From NCBI RefSeq assembly GCF_910592395.1, contig NC_088310.1, positions 12,469,501 through 12,533,500 on the forward strand: a stretch of DNA of 64,000 nt. Reading direction: 5' to 3'. The notes under the pieces were generated by a model. That model had not been told where the DNA came from. It worked only from the letters and a program-made list of their open reading frames with translations, and searched no databases. Within the stretch, counting starts at the first letter, position 1. Every line of letters starts with the position of its first letter. The DNA is from Lineus longissimus (taxonomy: Eukaryota > Nemertea > Pilidiophora > Heteronemertea > Lineidae). This document shows, one piece after another, positions 11,381-22,199 of the stretch. A program made the translations under genes and the position numbers.

Positions 11381-12850
11381 CTAAGGTTTTGACCGGGCCG
11401 TCCAAAACTCCCCATTTTTTGGCGGGCCATTCCCTTTAACATACCCATCCCAATCATCAACAAAACGCCAATTTTCGACTTCCTCCCTCAACTGTAGCGA
11501 TAAAGGAAAGAGGTTTTTTGTATTTTTTATGGCACTCGAAATGGCATTATTCATCTCATTAGTGTAGAGCCGAGCAGCAGGGACTACAAGCGACATGGAA
11601 ATGCATTTACCTACAAGCCGCTGCATAGTCCTGATATCTATCATTTTAGAAGCTAATATGTCTTCTCTTAGCTGCATAAATGATATTTTCTTGTCTACGG
11701 GCAAAATATATGCTTGTTTCTCTGAATCCACAATAAAACCTAAATGTCTCAATGCTAAATGGTCTCCTAGGTTACTTTTATGCAACGCAAATGTATAACC
11801 AAGACGAGTGAGCAACTCGAGAACTGAATACCTTATAATCTCAATTGACAATGTATGTTCAGATACTAGCGTACTCAATGATTCAGCGGAAAATCTATCA
11901 TCGATATATTGAGTTGTACGAATACCAAAACTCCTCATGTATGAAGTAGCAAGCATACCAATAGATTGGTACACAAAGGGCGAGGCCTTCCAACCAAATG
12001 GTAACGTATTATACACCATAACCCACCCACCGAATTGGAGTCCGAAGCAAGTTTTACTATCTTGAGACAACAAAATATGGTCGTATCCGGACTTATCATC
12101 ACAACTTATCATTCTCGTGTTATGCTGAACCAACCTATGAATATCACGCAGAGTTTCCAATTGAAAATGATTATCTTTGACCCATAGGTTAAGATAACGT
12201 TCATCGTGGCATAGGCGTGGCTTGGAGGGTTCCACTGTGAGAGGCATAACAATGCGTGGCATCTGGCAGTTATCGAGTTTACCTACAAGGCTAATCGATC
12301 CCATAGCTATTCTCTTTTCAAGCTCACACGCAATAAATGACGCGTGATCCCGACAATTAATAGCATTAGGAAAATAGGCAGACGGCGGTGTTTCGGAGTC
12401 GTAAGCTTTCCCCTTAAACTTTCCTTTAAACGGCCGAAACATATCCTGAACCGAGACACCATTAACAAGCCATGCTCTTAGAGTATCGTTAGGTGGATTA
12501 TCATCTAAACGAGATTGCATTAACTTCTCCCACTCATCAATTTGATTATGTAGGCCTCCAGCTACGAATGTATCAGGGTCCCGCAGTGGCAATGTCTGAA
12601 CGTTGAAACTAGAACCACCTTTTATTACACTTTCAAATCTGATAGCTGAGATTGGGGTTGAGGGTTGGATGTCCTTCCCATTCAATAATCTCCAACGTGG
12701 GGTCTTTTTCATACTATTTGCCGCCCGCAATGGGTTGAACTCAACTGATTTTTCCCACTCGGGCACATGCATACTTCCTCGCTGAAAAAGGGGAAATAAT
12801 CGCGTATGGGAAGGACTTCCAACCCTCAACCCACAGGAAATAAATTCCAT
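11381..12850 (-). CDS. Reverse transcriptase of the Ngaro-like element
   Basis: The open frame of 489 residues contains the RT fingers and palm. Visible are PRIVMPLTVEPSKPRLCHDE, the first catalytic site in ISCDDKSGYDHILL, the NTLPFGWKASPFVYQ loop, the YIDD active site in TQYIDDRFS and RHLGFIVD of the thumb-side motif. The RT copies element RNA. The frame begins 85 bp after the gag stop. Its last 30 residues look non-native (GPPKNGEFWTARSKP) and mark the break before RNase H. The RT type is that of YR retrotransposons rather than LTR or LINE elements. Confidence 0.8.
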   Translation of the reverse strand: MEFISCGLRVGSPSHTRLFPLFQRGSMHVPEWEKSVEFNPLRAANSMKKTPRWRLLNGKDIQPSTPISAIRFESVIKGGSSFNVQTLPLRDPDTFVAGGLHNQIDEWEKLMQSRLDDNPPNDTLRAWLVNGVSVQDMFRPFKGKFKGKAYDSETPPSAYFPNAINCRDHASFIACELEKRIAMGSISLVGKLDNCQMPRIVMPLTVEPSKPRLCHDERYLNLWVKDNHFQLETLRDIHRLVQHNTRMISCDDKSGYDHILLSQDSKTCFGLQFGGWVMVYNTLPFGWKASPFVYQSIGMLATSYMRSFGIRTTQYIDDRFSAESLSTLVSEHTLSIEIIRYSVLELLTRLGYTFALHKSNLGDHLALRHLGFIVDSEKQAYILPVDKKISFMQLREDILASKMIDIRTMQRLVGKCISMSLVVPAARLYTNEMNNAISSAIKNTKNLFPLSLQLREEVENWRFVDDWDGYVKGNGPPKNGEFWTARSKP

Positions 12851-12935
12851 AGGGCGAAGACTCCCCGGGATGAGGGTTAAAAGATCCTAAGTAACCTATT
12901 TATATATGACACTGAAGTGAATGTGGTATTAACAT

Positions 12936-14270
12936 TTACTTTGGTTGTGCTTCTTTCATTTTCTGGCAGTCTTTAACGAGGTGATCCAATGACCCGCAAA
13001 AATAGCATGGCATAGGCCTTCCCCTACCTCTACCACCTCTTGAATATGGATACCGACCATAAGGTCTATAATTGCCGTAATTATAACCACTATTATAACC
13101 TCTTCCATATGAAGGATACCCCGAGGAATACTGATCGTGGAGCTGAGGGAAAAGACCTTGCAGTGGCGACTGTGGCCTCACCGGCGACTTCTTTTTACGT
13201 TTGCGGTTCACCTCATCACTATCGGAATCGCTGTCCGATTTCGCCCTCGAGGAGCGCTTACATTTCGCTAATGCCTTGGCTATGGCATCCGAGGCTCCTC
13301 CTCCTAAAACTTGCAAAACAAATGTGGATAACTTCATTTTCCCCTGATGATTACGAGCTTGTCTGGCAAGCTCGTCGTAAACAGGCAACCTCGCATCTTC
13401 GGCTATTCTTGCGAGGTTTACCAAGTCATCCAATAATAACAATTTCAAGGATTCGTTAGGTTTATTCTGTGACGCCACGCTTCGTACCTTTTCCTTGATG
13501 ACTCTAACGGCCTCGCTCTTTGCCGACTGGGTATTGACATCCTGGTCCGTTGTAACCGGAGTAGGAGGGGTCAGAGCATCATTCAGAATAGTCGTACTAG
13601 CTGCACTTGGTCCAGCCATCGGCTCCAGCTGAAATACAACATGTTGTATTATTTGATACGTATTATTGTAAGTGATAAGGCACGTTGACAAACATGCTCT
13701 AAGGTGTTACTTGCACAGGGTGCCGATCTAGTTCCACTATTATTGCCCAATTCTCAGATGGGAATAACGACAGGGCTCGGGGTGAGCTACTCTAATGCCT
13801 ACACTAACATTGGTTAATTAGGATCGCAAAAAATGCTCACTTACCAAATCCTGGCCCTTAGGTTGACCAATCTCATTCGCCAGAAGAATTGCCGAGTGCA
13901 CCAAGATCCTTAAATTTACGATGTTCATCTCTCTATCCGTTAATTCTAGAAAGTCTTCGGACTCTTTCGCTGTGATGTCTGTGAAGGCTTGGGCTAGGGC
14001 GTCCTGCGTTAGGTCCTCCAACCCTTTGTCTGGCTGTAACCTCGCCCACTCCTTGGGTACCTCTGTACTGGCCTTCACTTTTTTGACGAGTTGAATGACT
14101 ATGTCCCGATCCTTCAAGGAGTGACGTCTTTTTAGTACTGGTGGCAATACCATTCTACTGCAATAAATACCGGAGTATAAGAACTTTTCTCGTACGGTGC
14201 CGCGAGACCCGCCCAGAAATCGAGCTCCAACCTGGAAAGTAGAACTTACCTGAATATTCGCATGAACCAT
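12936..14270 (-). CDS. Gag-like protein of the Ngaro-like element, spliced, about 372 aa
   Basis: There are two exons on the minus strand, 14270-13845 and 13628-12936. They are joined across a 216-bp intron with a GTAAG donor and a TTTCAG acceptor, and the join falls between codons. The first exon is charged and helical. The second holds a long helical segment, an acidic SDSDSDSDE run, basic RKRKKK, a Tyr/Gly-rich stretch and a C-terminal CCHC zinc knuckle (CYFCGSLDHLVKDC, near residue 353). It probably packages element RNA. The start is uncertain: ATG at 14270, or an internal MVLPPV near 14159. An additional 5' exon cannot be excluded. Confidence 0.7.
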
Positions 14271-14390
14271 GTGAGTTTCGACGTATGAGTGACTCTCTCT
14301 GTCTACCCGTCACCTTATATAGCCAAGCTTCACAATGGTGTTTTAGAAAGTTATGTGTAACTCTTACGCAATCGTCTGAAGGCCGTGGCA

Positions 14391-15343
14391 ACCAAGTTGT
14401 TTTCTCAATAGCAGATTTCTGATGTGCCCAAAAATGTGCCCGGCCCGATAACAGCTTCCCTGACCATGTTGTAATACCGACATCTACACAATGGATTTAA
14501 TCCCGTGCCGTTCTGTACATTACGATTTCCTCTGTGGCACAGGTGTCAGATTACTCTAACCAGCCTTATATACTATGATTTATACTATATGTCAACAACC
14601 GTGTTGTCCTCCTTCCTTCACAACACTCCAACTATGCTGAGATATTATAACCTTTCTCTAGGAAAATGAACAAATCCAAGATATCGTAACTATTTGCCAA
14701 CAAAGCAACCGCGATACCTAGCTAGTGTTAAAGTTTTTGAATACCGAGGCCAGCCTCTCTCCCTGCTGTAGAAATTATAAGGATACGACACACTCTCAAA
14801 TGCCGACGCCAATCATCCTACTAGCCATTCCCGGGAGCTATGATCCAACATCATGTACCATAACTACCGATACCAACCCAGACACTAAATATAAGCACCC
14901 CTGGTGCTACACTATTATTCACATCAAAGCAATCCCACATGCTGTTGCCAACAATCCTACATGTTGGACCTAAATCACACAGATACCAGCAATCCTACAT
15001 GCTGTACTCAAATCAGAAAGATACTAGCAATCCTACATGCTGTACTAAATCATAAAAATACTGCAGCAATCCTACATGCTGTACCCCAATCACAAAGTAA
15101 TCCCACGTGCCTGCCACCCTCAAGCAGGTGAACTCAAGCCCCGGCCTGGCTATTCCAATATTCGCATAGTGTACACCGTAGTCCAATCGAGCTAACATCA
15201 AAACTAAGCAATAAAATACAAACTGGCTTTACAAAATAGATTCACTCAGAAAACGTCGAGAAATAAACCATTATAAATCGGCAGTATTACTTACATTCTA
15301 AAAAACGCACGAGCGACATGAAAACGCGTCCTGTCGGCCATGC
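14391..15343 (-). other. 5' leader of the Ngaro-like element with about 45-bp repeats
   Basis: No gene is supported between gag and A1. At 14928-15115 the phrase CAATCCTACATGCTGTA and close variants recur four to five times at intervals near 45-55 bp, separated by short A-rich phrases. Confidence 0.6.
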
Positions 15344-15397
15344 AACAAGCAAATCTATGGTTGACGTCATTCGTCACGTGGATTGTCACTTAGGGTG
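15344..15397 (-). repeat. Ngaro-like element repeat A1 (5' end)
   Basis: A 54-bp exact copy of A2 (2621-2674) that ends the element on the right, followed by ACTCAG. It contains TGACGTCA at 15362-15369, a possible CRE-type promoter site. Confidence 0.85.
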
Positions 15398-15441
15398 ACT
15401 CAGGTTCACCACCAGATTCTATGCATCACAGGAACAGTCCT

Positions 15442-15705
15442 GATCATATTAATATCAACCCCTACTTCATTCCATATTTCGCAAACTAATGAACCAAATT
15501 CAATGCGGTTTTCACGGTATTGTCAGAAATTTCGTTTTCTTAACATACTTCTTGGCAGAAATGTGATTGCATAAGTTTTTCATTATGTAATCGGCCATTT
15601 AAAAAACCCTTACAAAATGTCTGACAATATGGTGAAAACCGCATTGATTTTGGTCCATTAGTTTGCGAAATATAATATGAAGTAGGTGTTGATATCAATA
15701 TGATC
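15442..15705. mobile_element. Fold-back MITE, 264 bp
   Basis: The arms at 15442-15526 and 15621-15705 are inverted copies of about 85 bp with a few mismatches. The outer sequence is GATCATATTRATATCAAC. The 94-bp centre codes for nothing. I see no clear target duplication and cannot name the superfamily. Confidence 0.75.
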
Positions 15706-15784
15706 GAGACTGCACACTCAATTTGGCTTCACCACTGTTGAAGACATCCTCCACAAATACTGCCCGACTCACGCTTAAGTGCAT

Positions 15785-16640
15785 GCATGGCACACCACAC
15801 CAAAGAAAAAGTGGTTTGCAGATGTCACTTGTCAATAAGACCAGTATAAAAAATATCAGGCACAATACAACGTGTAAATAAAATCGTGTACAAGGAAGAC
15901 AGGTGCTCTAACAGAATGTCGCAGCTACCAAAGAGCAAGTGCTCCGCTGTTATATTATCATAACCCGGGGAGGAATTACGTTTTAACTTCTTAATCCCCA
16001 GCCCGACTTGGTCAACGGAGATGGAACAGTCATTAGGCCCGAGCAGATGGCGCTCCATCTGCTCAGAAAAGTGCCCCTCCACTGACGGTGTCACCCCATG
16101 CTGAAATTCTGTTAGAGGAAATAAAAAATTGTCATTCATTACATTCGAGTAAAAAAGGCCAAAATCATCTGCTTTTAGCGAGGATTCCAGTTTCTTCCTC
16201 TTACTCTTTCTGATGGCATTCCAAAACCTACCCGTTCTACCACGAACAAGAAACCCATCATCCTTATTATACTTGTCCTGGAGCTCATTGTTAAAATGCT
16301 TACGAAGGAGTTTCCGATAGAGTTTCTTGACCCCTTTGAAGCACTTATAAACCTCCCCGCTACGTGGCCTATCGCATGCAACCCAAAGTGACCACCAACA
16401 TTTCTTCTGGTCACGAATCTGATTAAGCTCTGGATTTCAGAACGCTTTAGGCTTAAAACCGGGCCGTTTAGAATATCCAGCCTCTTTTGCTGAAGAAAGC
16501 AAAGTGTCACAAATCTTGGAGACATACTCATTTATCATGAACTCTTCACTTACTCGGTCTCGACACCGGGGAGCTGAGAGTACAGGAATGGATTTGAGAC
16601 GGGTCTCAAGGAATTTACGATAACGGTCAGTGTTAATGTA
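15785..16640 (-). pseudogene. Non-LTR retrotransposon (LINE) fragment
   Basis: Minus-strand coding resembles the stretch between endonuclease and RT of a LINE, followed by the start of RT. It reads TDRYRKFLETRL, then a TGA in place of the expected Trp of AFWNPEL (16436-16438), then CWWSLWVACDR, DKYNKDDGFLVRGR and the RT entry motif KKLKRNSSPGYDNI. It ends shortly after LIDK. The endonuclease, the RT active site and both element ends are missing. There is at least one stop and a frame change near 16140-16175. Confidence 0.75.
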
Positions 16641-16984
16641 GGATAATTACTGAACACTAGTATATAGAAATGCACGTTGTACATAATGTATCCGTAATGT
16701 AATTATGGCGTCTAGCCTGATTAGAGTTGACATGACATTTAGGGCCGTATTCAATATGCTGTTTTAGCGACTCTTTAGTTAAACGGTGATTACCTCTTAA
16801 GCGCCGTTTAAATAGATGTTGTACGCGGGCGTATAAACGGAGGCCTAAACGGCCTTTCAAAAGTCGCGATCATCGGACATTTAGCTGTACGCGGTCAAAT
16901 CCCCGATCATCGCGTAACTTTCATTGTCGACACCAGACCAAGTTTAATGAACTGACGTAATTCGAGACGGGTAGGGATATTTAA

Positions 16985-18240
16985 ATGGGCTCGATCAGGC
17001 CTTGCACACTTTGTATGGTAGTTGCAACTATGGGACCGAAAAGAGCGGAAAATTTTACGCACGAGCAAAGGATGGGCCTCATCCAGCTCATTAGACTGCA
17101 GGTGAAGGTGATAGAAGACAAACGATCGGATACCTCCTCCAACAGAAAGAAACAGAAGGCGTGGGACGAAATCGAGAAACAAATGGCGGCGAATTTTCCC
17201 GAGAGGGCGAGGGCCTCTGCAAAGGACCTCAAGGAATTATGGAGAAGGATGAAAGGGAAGACCAAAACGGTCGCACGGGATAAGAAAATAGATATGGCCA
17301 AGACTGGCGGTGGAGCACCGGAAGTTGACGACCTCGACGAAGAAACAGTCGCAATTTTGTCCATTATAGCAAAAGATTTGGAGCAGATTAAGAACACTTA
17401 CGACGATGATTGCACTGGAGCGGTCACCGACACTCGCGATGAGGATGTTACTGCAGGCACCAGTTCAAGCGGAAATACAAATAAGAGGCAAGTATGCCTT
17501 CTGATGATTATTATGAAAAATACACATTTCTGAGTTGCAGGAAGTGCGTGTATTTTACTGTCATTACAAGATACAGAGTGGCATCAGTATAAAACAAAAA
17601 TATCTGGGATGGTTCTCGTGATGTAATGAACTGCAAAGCAAGTTACGAAAATTTACAAGCACTTGATTAACCAATGTTCTTTTACAGTGCATATCATTTG
17701 CCCACTGAATACGATGATGACACCGAACCAGATGTCGAGTTAGAAGAAGTGAGAAGCAACGAGGATCAATTGTCAGTTTGGTAAGAGAATCGTTGAAAAT
17801 GGTGGATGAAAATTGTTGCCCTAATTTTCCTTTCAACAGTCATTAAAATGAAAAATTTCATTTCATCTTTTGAACACGATAGTCCTGTACTTTCTGATTT
17901 GTTAAAATGCCACTCCTTTTTCAGCGGGAATAACAAGTCCTCAACTCGTGGAAGGCTGTCGCCGTCCTCGACAGTCTGCCGTGAGTAGACAACCCACACC
18001 AGTTCACGTCAGCAGACACTCGTTGCCACACATCAGCAGAGAGCCGTCGCTCCGAGACAGCCGACAAGTTCAGCATTACAGAAGACGACCGAAGCCTTGT
18101 CTTATCTGAAAGAGGAACACGACATGAAGATGGAATTATTGGAACTTCAGAAACAGGCAGCTATATGTAAACGAAAGGCCTATGAAGCAAAAACTGAATA
18201 TTACAAAGAAAAACTTAAACAGAAGCGAATCGACCTTTGA
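16985..18240 (+). pseudogene. Harbinger Myb/SANT-like DNA-binding partner, one nonsense codon
   Basis: In Harbinger elements this protein binds the ends and helps carry the transposase into the nucleus. Exons are 16985-17487, 17688-17780 and 17925-18240. The first intron uses a GC donor (AG|GCAAGT). It is accepted here because the frame is kept and the next exon is a coherent acidic stretch. Exon 1 holds a trihelix/Myb-SANT-like domain (FTHEQRMGLIQLI...WDEIEKQM...LKELWRRMKGK). Exon 3 ends in a basic coiled coil (LKEEHDMKMELLELQKQA...KLKQKRIDL). A TAG at 17986-17988 interrupts exon 3, and the same frame resumes after it, so the coiled coil is probably lost. The real start may be the ATG near 17030. 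Confidence 0.75.
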
Positions 18241-18288
18241 ATTCTGAAGGGACAAATCCACTTATTAATTCATCCATTTATGTTGCTC

Positions 18289-19550
18289 TTACTGATTAAA
18301 ATGCTGCATGATGAATCGTTGTCGGAATAAGTTTCCTCTGAAATTTACTTCAGCCGGGTTGATGGGTCGTTCTGGTTCACCGATTTCACGTCGAGGAAGG
18401 TCAGCTTCTGGCTCCGGTACAGGATCATTCATTCGTGTGGCGAGATTATGTAAGCAGGTGGTCGCAACTATTATTGCCATATTGTGATCCAACTGAAAAA
18501 TGAAATTTAATATCAGAGTCAGTTTATCTGTGTTAACGTGTTTTTTTGGCAAAGCGTACAACACAAGGGGGAGTAAACCGTTTCCATCACCAGTGAACCG
18601 TTTATGATACTCACTGAACACCTCAGATGCATTCCCTTGGAGACGCAGGGAAATCTCTTTTTCCAAATCCCGAATGCTCGTTCAACCACTCCCCGGGTAC
18701 GTCGTTGGGCATTGTTGTAACGGTTCTCCTCTGGTGTTGTTGGGTTGCGAACCGGGGTAAGCATGAACGTGCTGCAAGTGTAGGCCGGATCCCCTAGCAA
18801 AATGCCTCTGTATTCCCCTGCTTGAAATTTACGGAATAGTTGTGATTCTTGAAATATCCGCGAGTCATGTGCCGAACCGTACCATCTGGCAACAATGTTA
18901 GTGAAAAGAAGTTGATGGTCCACAACACCCTGGCAGTTGATACTATACCAACCTTTACGATTGATAAAATGGGCCGCACGCTCCCCACCAGGATTAACTA
19001 TAGCAACATGGGAACCGTCTATAGCACCAACGACCCCAGGGAATTGGGCAATCTCATAGAAGCCTTCGGCAATAGTTCTCCTTTCTTCCGGTGTGGTTGG
19101 AAAGTGAATGAATTGCTGACGTCTGGCACAAATAGCAGAGGAAACGCGATGAACCACCCTGCAGACAGTTGCCTGGGATACGCCACACATATCACCAATG
19201 TCCATTTGGAATGATGCCCTGGCATAAAAGCGCATGGCAACCAGCACCTGCTGCTCCGGGTTCAGAGCATGATTACTCTCCTTTAGTGGCATCAAATCCG
19301 GGGCTAAGAAATCTACTAGCCAACGAAATGTGTCCTTGGAAACCCGGAATCTGCGGATAAATTTACTGTCGCTATACTTTCGGAGCGCATCCACTCGGAC
19401 CTCAAATACTCTTTCGACACGAGGACGACCCAACAGTACCTCCTCCTCCTCCTCCTCTTGTGCAAACTCAAGAATTTGTAAAACCGCCTCCATGATGTCT
19501 AAACCTGTGCTGCATGTACTTGCGTTCCACCTAAACGCGGACATAAACAT
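18289..19550 (-). CDS. HARBI1-like Harbinger transposase, two exons, 379 aa
   Basis: This DDE nuclease moves the element. Exon 1 is 19550-18615 and exon 2 is 18492-18289. The intron has GTGAGT and TTTTTCAG borders, and the two exons make a clean 379-residue frame. The N-terminus contains a poly-Glu tract and a helix-turn-helix (MDIGDMCGVSQATVCRVV). The DDE_Tnp_4 catalytic residues are visible in VVGAIDGSHV, WYGSAHDSRIF and RGVVERAFGIWKKRF. The C-terminal exon carries the helical block ending TTCLHNLA. No stop or frameshift is present. The likely start may be the internal MEAVLQ, 19 codons in. Confidence 0.88.
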
Positions 19551-20009
19551 GCCCAGCCCGGCGATTAAATTTTCTTTTGTTGCTTAGACGTCGGCTAACC
19601 GCATGTTGGATAATAGCTTATTCTGAATTGGCGTATAACTTTAGACAGGCGATGATCGGGCGATCAAGAAATTTGTACGCGCGTAACCCTTAAACAGTCG
19701 CTAAAACACCATATTGAATACGGCCCTTAGAGTTTACATGACATTTAAACGCGCCTATAAATATAAAAGGGCATGATCATATAGTGGATTATAGTACAAG
19801 TTATATTACGTTGTGTTCGTTGCGTTAGAGAGTCACGTGCATTTGATGAGCAAACTTCAACGGCAAAATGTATAAGCGATATAATGCTCAGACGCAATAC
19901 CAATATCATCAATTGTCACAAGTGATCCGCTTGATCTGGCTATCCTTGCCATGATCAGGCCTATTCTTGACAGTGGTAATCGTCGGTTGTTTGATTTGAC
20001 TATCCTTGT

Positions 20010-21285
20010 CATGATCAGAACAATCAGTGTTCAAGTTTGGAGATTCATTACATCCAGATGATACCTCGATCAGATATAATTTCGCGATTGGTCGATTTGT
20101 GTGTCCAGATTTTGTTTTGATGTTGGCAGCACGTGCCAAGCCATCATTGCCGTAGATGAGAGATTCCATCACTGCCATATCCCAGTTCGCCCGTTTCTTT
20201 TGATCAGAATGTACGAGTACAACATCACCAGGTTTGACACAATTATAAATATCGCCAAGTTTTGTCTGCAGTTCATGACGTTCTCTTAATGCAGTGAGGT
20301 ATTCACTGCTCCATCGATTCCAGAATCATTCTAGAATGGATGCTAGGTTGTCACATCGTTTGATGAGATCATCTCTGTTGTATGTCGGATCTGAGAGTTC
20401 ATCTGCGTCATAACTGGCATGTGGTAGATGGGTTAACAATCTTCCATATAGTAAATGCGCTGGAGTTAACGGTGTTGGCTCGTTTTCACTGTAGACGTAC
20501 GTTATGGGACGATTATTGAGCACTAATTCAATTTCGCAAAGCATGGTGGTCATTTCGTCGCGAGTGACGTAAGCGCGCCTAAGCACTTTCTTTAACGAGA
20601 GTTTGGTAAGTCCGATAATGCGTTCATAGAATCCTCCCCACCAAGGGGCGCGCTTGGGAATGAATGTCGAATCGACGTGTTTGTTTGCCATTTCGATTTT
20701 GACCTCTTTGGCGGCGGATAGGAAAGTTGTTGCATTGTCACTAATTACGCGTTTTGGGAGTGATCGCCTGGCTGAAAAGCGGCAGAACGCACGTAAGAAC
20801 GTTTGTGAAGATAAATCTCCGACGAGTTCTAGGTGGACTGCGCGTGTGTTTGCACATGTAAACAAGCATACATAGCATTTATGTTCACCGAAATGAGATT
20901 TGTCGTAAAGTTCTCCTGTGTAGTCAACTCCTGTTATTGTAAACGGTGGGGCTTGGTGTACGCGGAATTCCGGTAATGGAGCTCTGAGTGGTTTCACGTA
21001 AGGTAATCCAGCTACCTTCTTACAAATGACGCATGACCAAAGGACGGACTTAACCATTACACGTATTTTTGTAATCCAGTAGACCTGACGTAGGAATGTT
21101 ACAGCGGCTTGAACACCTGAATGTAGGGTTCGTTCATGCACATCAACGATGAGAAGCTTAGTGAACGGATGATGCGTATTGGGAATTTCGCGTCCTCAGT
21201 GATTGGGGCATTATGTAAGCGGCCTCCACAACGTAGGATCTGCTGGTCGTCCAGGAACAATTGAGAAATTAAAGGAGACTCACCT
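20010..21285 (-). pseudogene. BEL/Pao retrotransposon relic: integrase and C-terminal DUF5641 region
   Basis: The zinc-binding HERTLHSGV...CVICKK motif precedes an integrase core with all three acidic residues visible (TGVDYTGEL, VISDNATTF, WWGGFYERI). The WWGGFYER wording is typical of BEL/Pao. After SILE a single in-frame TGA (20326-20328) interrupts the frame, which then continues as FWNRWSSEYL...VKPGDVVLV...RPIAKLYLIEV, the DUF5641-type C-terminal region. A frameshift near 21175 separates the upstream part of the integrase. Gag, protease, RT and LTRs are absent, so this is a truncated remnant. Confidence 0.82.
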
Positions 21286-21570
21286 TGGGTAAGGGGAACT
21301 TTGGTGACAATTTCACGAAACGAACAAAATACGGAGGAATTACATGAGATGACGTCACTGATTCCCGCCAGCAGTTATTTAGAGATTATTATAAAATTGA
21401 TGACATGGAAAACACAAATTTCCAAAGACCACAAAACGAACCATCTCCATTTTGGGAGGGTTTCACCTAGGGAGGGCATGTAATTCCTCCGTATTTTGTT
21501 CGTTTCGTGAAATTGTCATCAAAGTTCGCCTTACCCAAGGTAAGTCTCCTTTAATTTTAATTTCTCAATT
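21261..21570. mobile_element. Fold-back element with DIRS-like inner signature
   Basis: The arms 21261-21346 and 21477-21570 are inverted near-copies, about 80 bp matching with few mismatches and one short insertion. Just inside the left arm is ACATGAGATGACGTCA, and just before the right arm is GGGCATGT. The same layout occurs in the fold-back element at 24002-24270 and at the 5' end of the DIRS-like element (37111 leftward). No coding. Confidence 0.7.
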
Positions 21571-21770
21571 TCACTTCACTCACTAAAATAACTATGGAAT
21601 TCCATGAGAGGTTTAGAGCCCATGGAATCCACACAATAAAATACACACAATAAAATAGACGACTATTTCAAATTGAAACTTCAATTACTTTTAGTATAAA
21701 AACCTAAAAGTCAGTTTTCCTGATTCTCTCATCAAACTGATCTAACAAAACAAAACCTAGATATCTACTA

Positions 21771-21968
21771 GGAGATGAATAAGTTATCAGTACTCATCAT
21801 GATGGGCTTACTGAACCTTTGTAAATGGGTCATGCTAACTCGAGTGGAAAGGCCAGCATGGCATGGGAAGGAGATGAATAAGTTATCAGTACTTATCATG
21901 ATGGGCTCACTGAGCCTTTTGTAAATGGGTCATGCTAACCCGAGTGGAAAAGCCAGCATGGGTGCAGC
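21771..21968. repeat. 100-bp tandem duplication
   Basis: Two copies start with GAGATGAATAAGTTATCAGT at 21771 and 21871 and differ by a few bases. They continue into sequence rich in short AACCCAT / ATGGGTT inverted phrases up to about 22160. Confidence 0.75.
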
Positions 21969-22199
21969 ATACTTATTCCCTGGGCAACATACTGATATCA
22001 GTGAGCATGTTGCATAAACCCATTAAGTTTGATGAATGGGTTCAAGGTACCGATACTCCATGGTACATCAAAACCATTCAACAAAACCCATATGGGTACG
22101 CCAAACCCATGCATTACTCTATGGGCACATCTAACCCATTCGCTGTACCCAATGGGTACATGGAAGTGATTGTTGTCACTGCATAGCCAGTAGCTGTAA

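Larger units (their letters stand above)
2414..15397 (-). mobile_element. Ngaro-like tyrosine-recombinase retrotransposon, decayed, with nested piggyBac
   Basis: The element runs on the minus strand from 15397 (5' end) to 2414 (3' end). Its parts in order are repeat A1, a spliced gag gene, RT, RNase H, tyrosine recombinase, then B1-A2-B2. That arrangement is the split direct repeat structure known for Ngaro/PAT-type YR retrotransposons. Both outer ends carry the same six bases, ACTCAG, just outside (2408-2413 and 15398-15403). The internal A2/B1 joint carries TTCCAG instead (2675-2680). The ends are also short inverted repeats, CACCCTAAGTG against CACTTAGGGTG. The recombinase has one nonsense codon and one frameshift, so the copy is dead. 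About 5.56 kb of its length is a piggyBac insertion at 3049-8608. Confidence 0.85.
16742..19726. mobile_element. PIF/Harbinger DNA transposon, near-complete
   Basis: Terminal inverted repeats start GGGCCGTATTCAATATG at both ends. They match for about 36 bp with two mismatches and are flanked by TTA (16739-16741 and 19727-19729), the usual 3-bp Harbinger target copy. Two convergent genes lie inside, a Myb/SANT-like gene on the plus strand and a HARBI1-like transposase on the minus strand, as expected for the superfamily. A 21-bp flank (TTAGAGTTKACATGACATTTA) is present on both sides with one mismatch. Confidence 0.88.
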
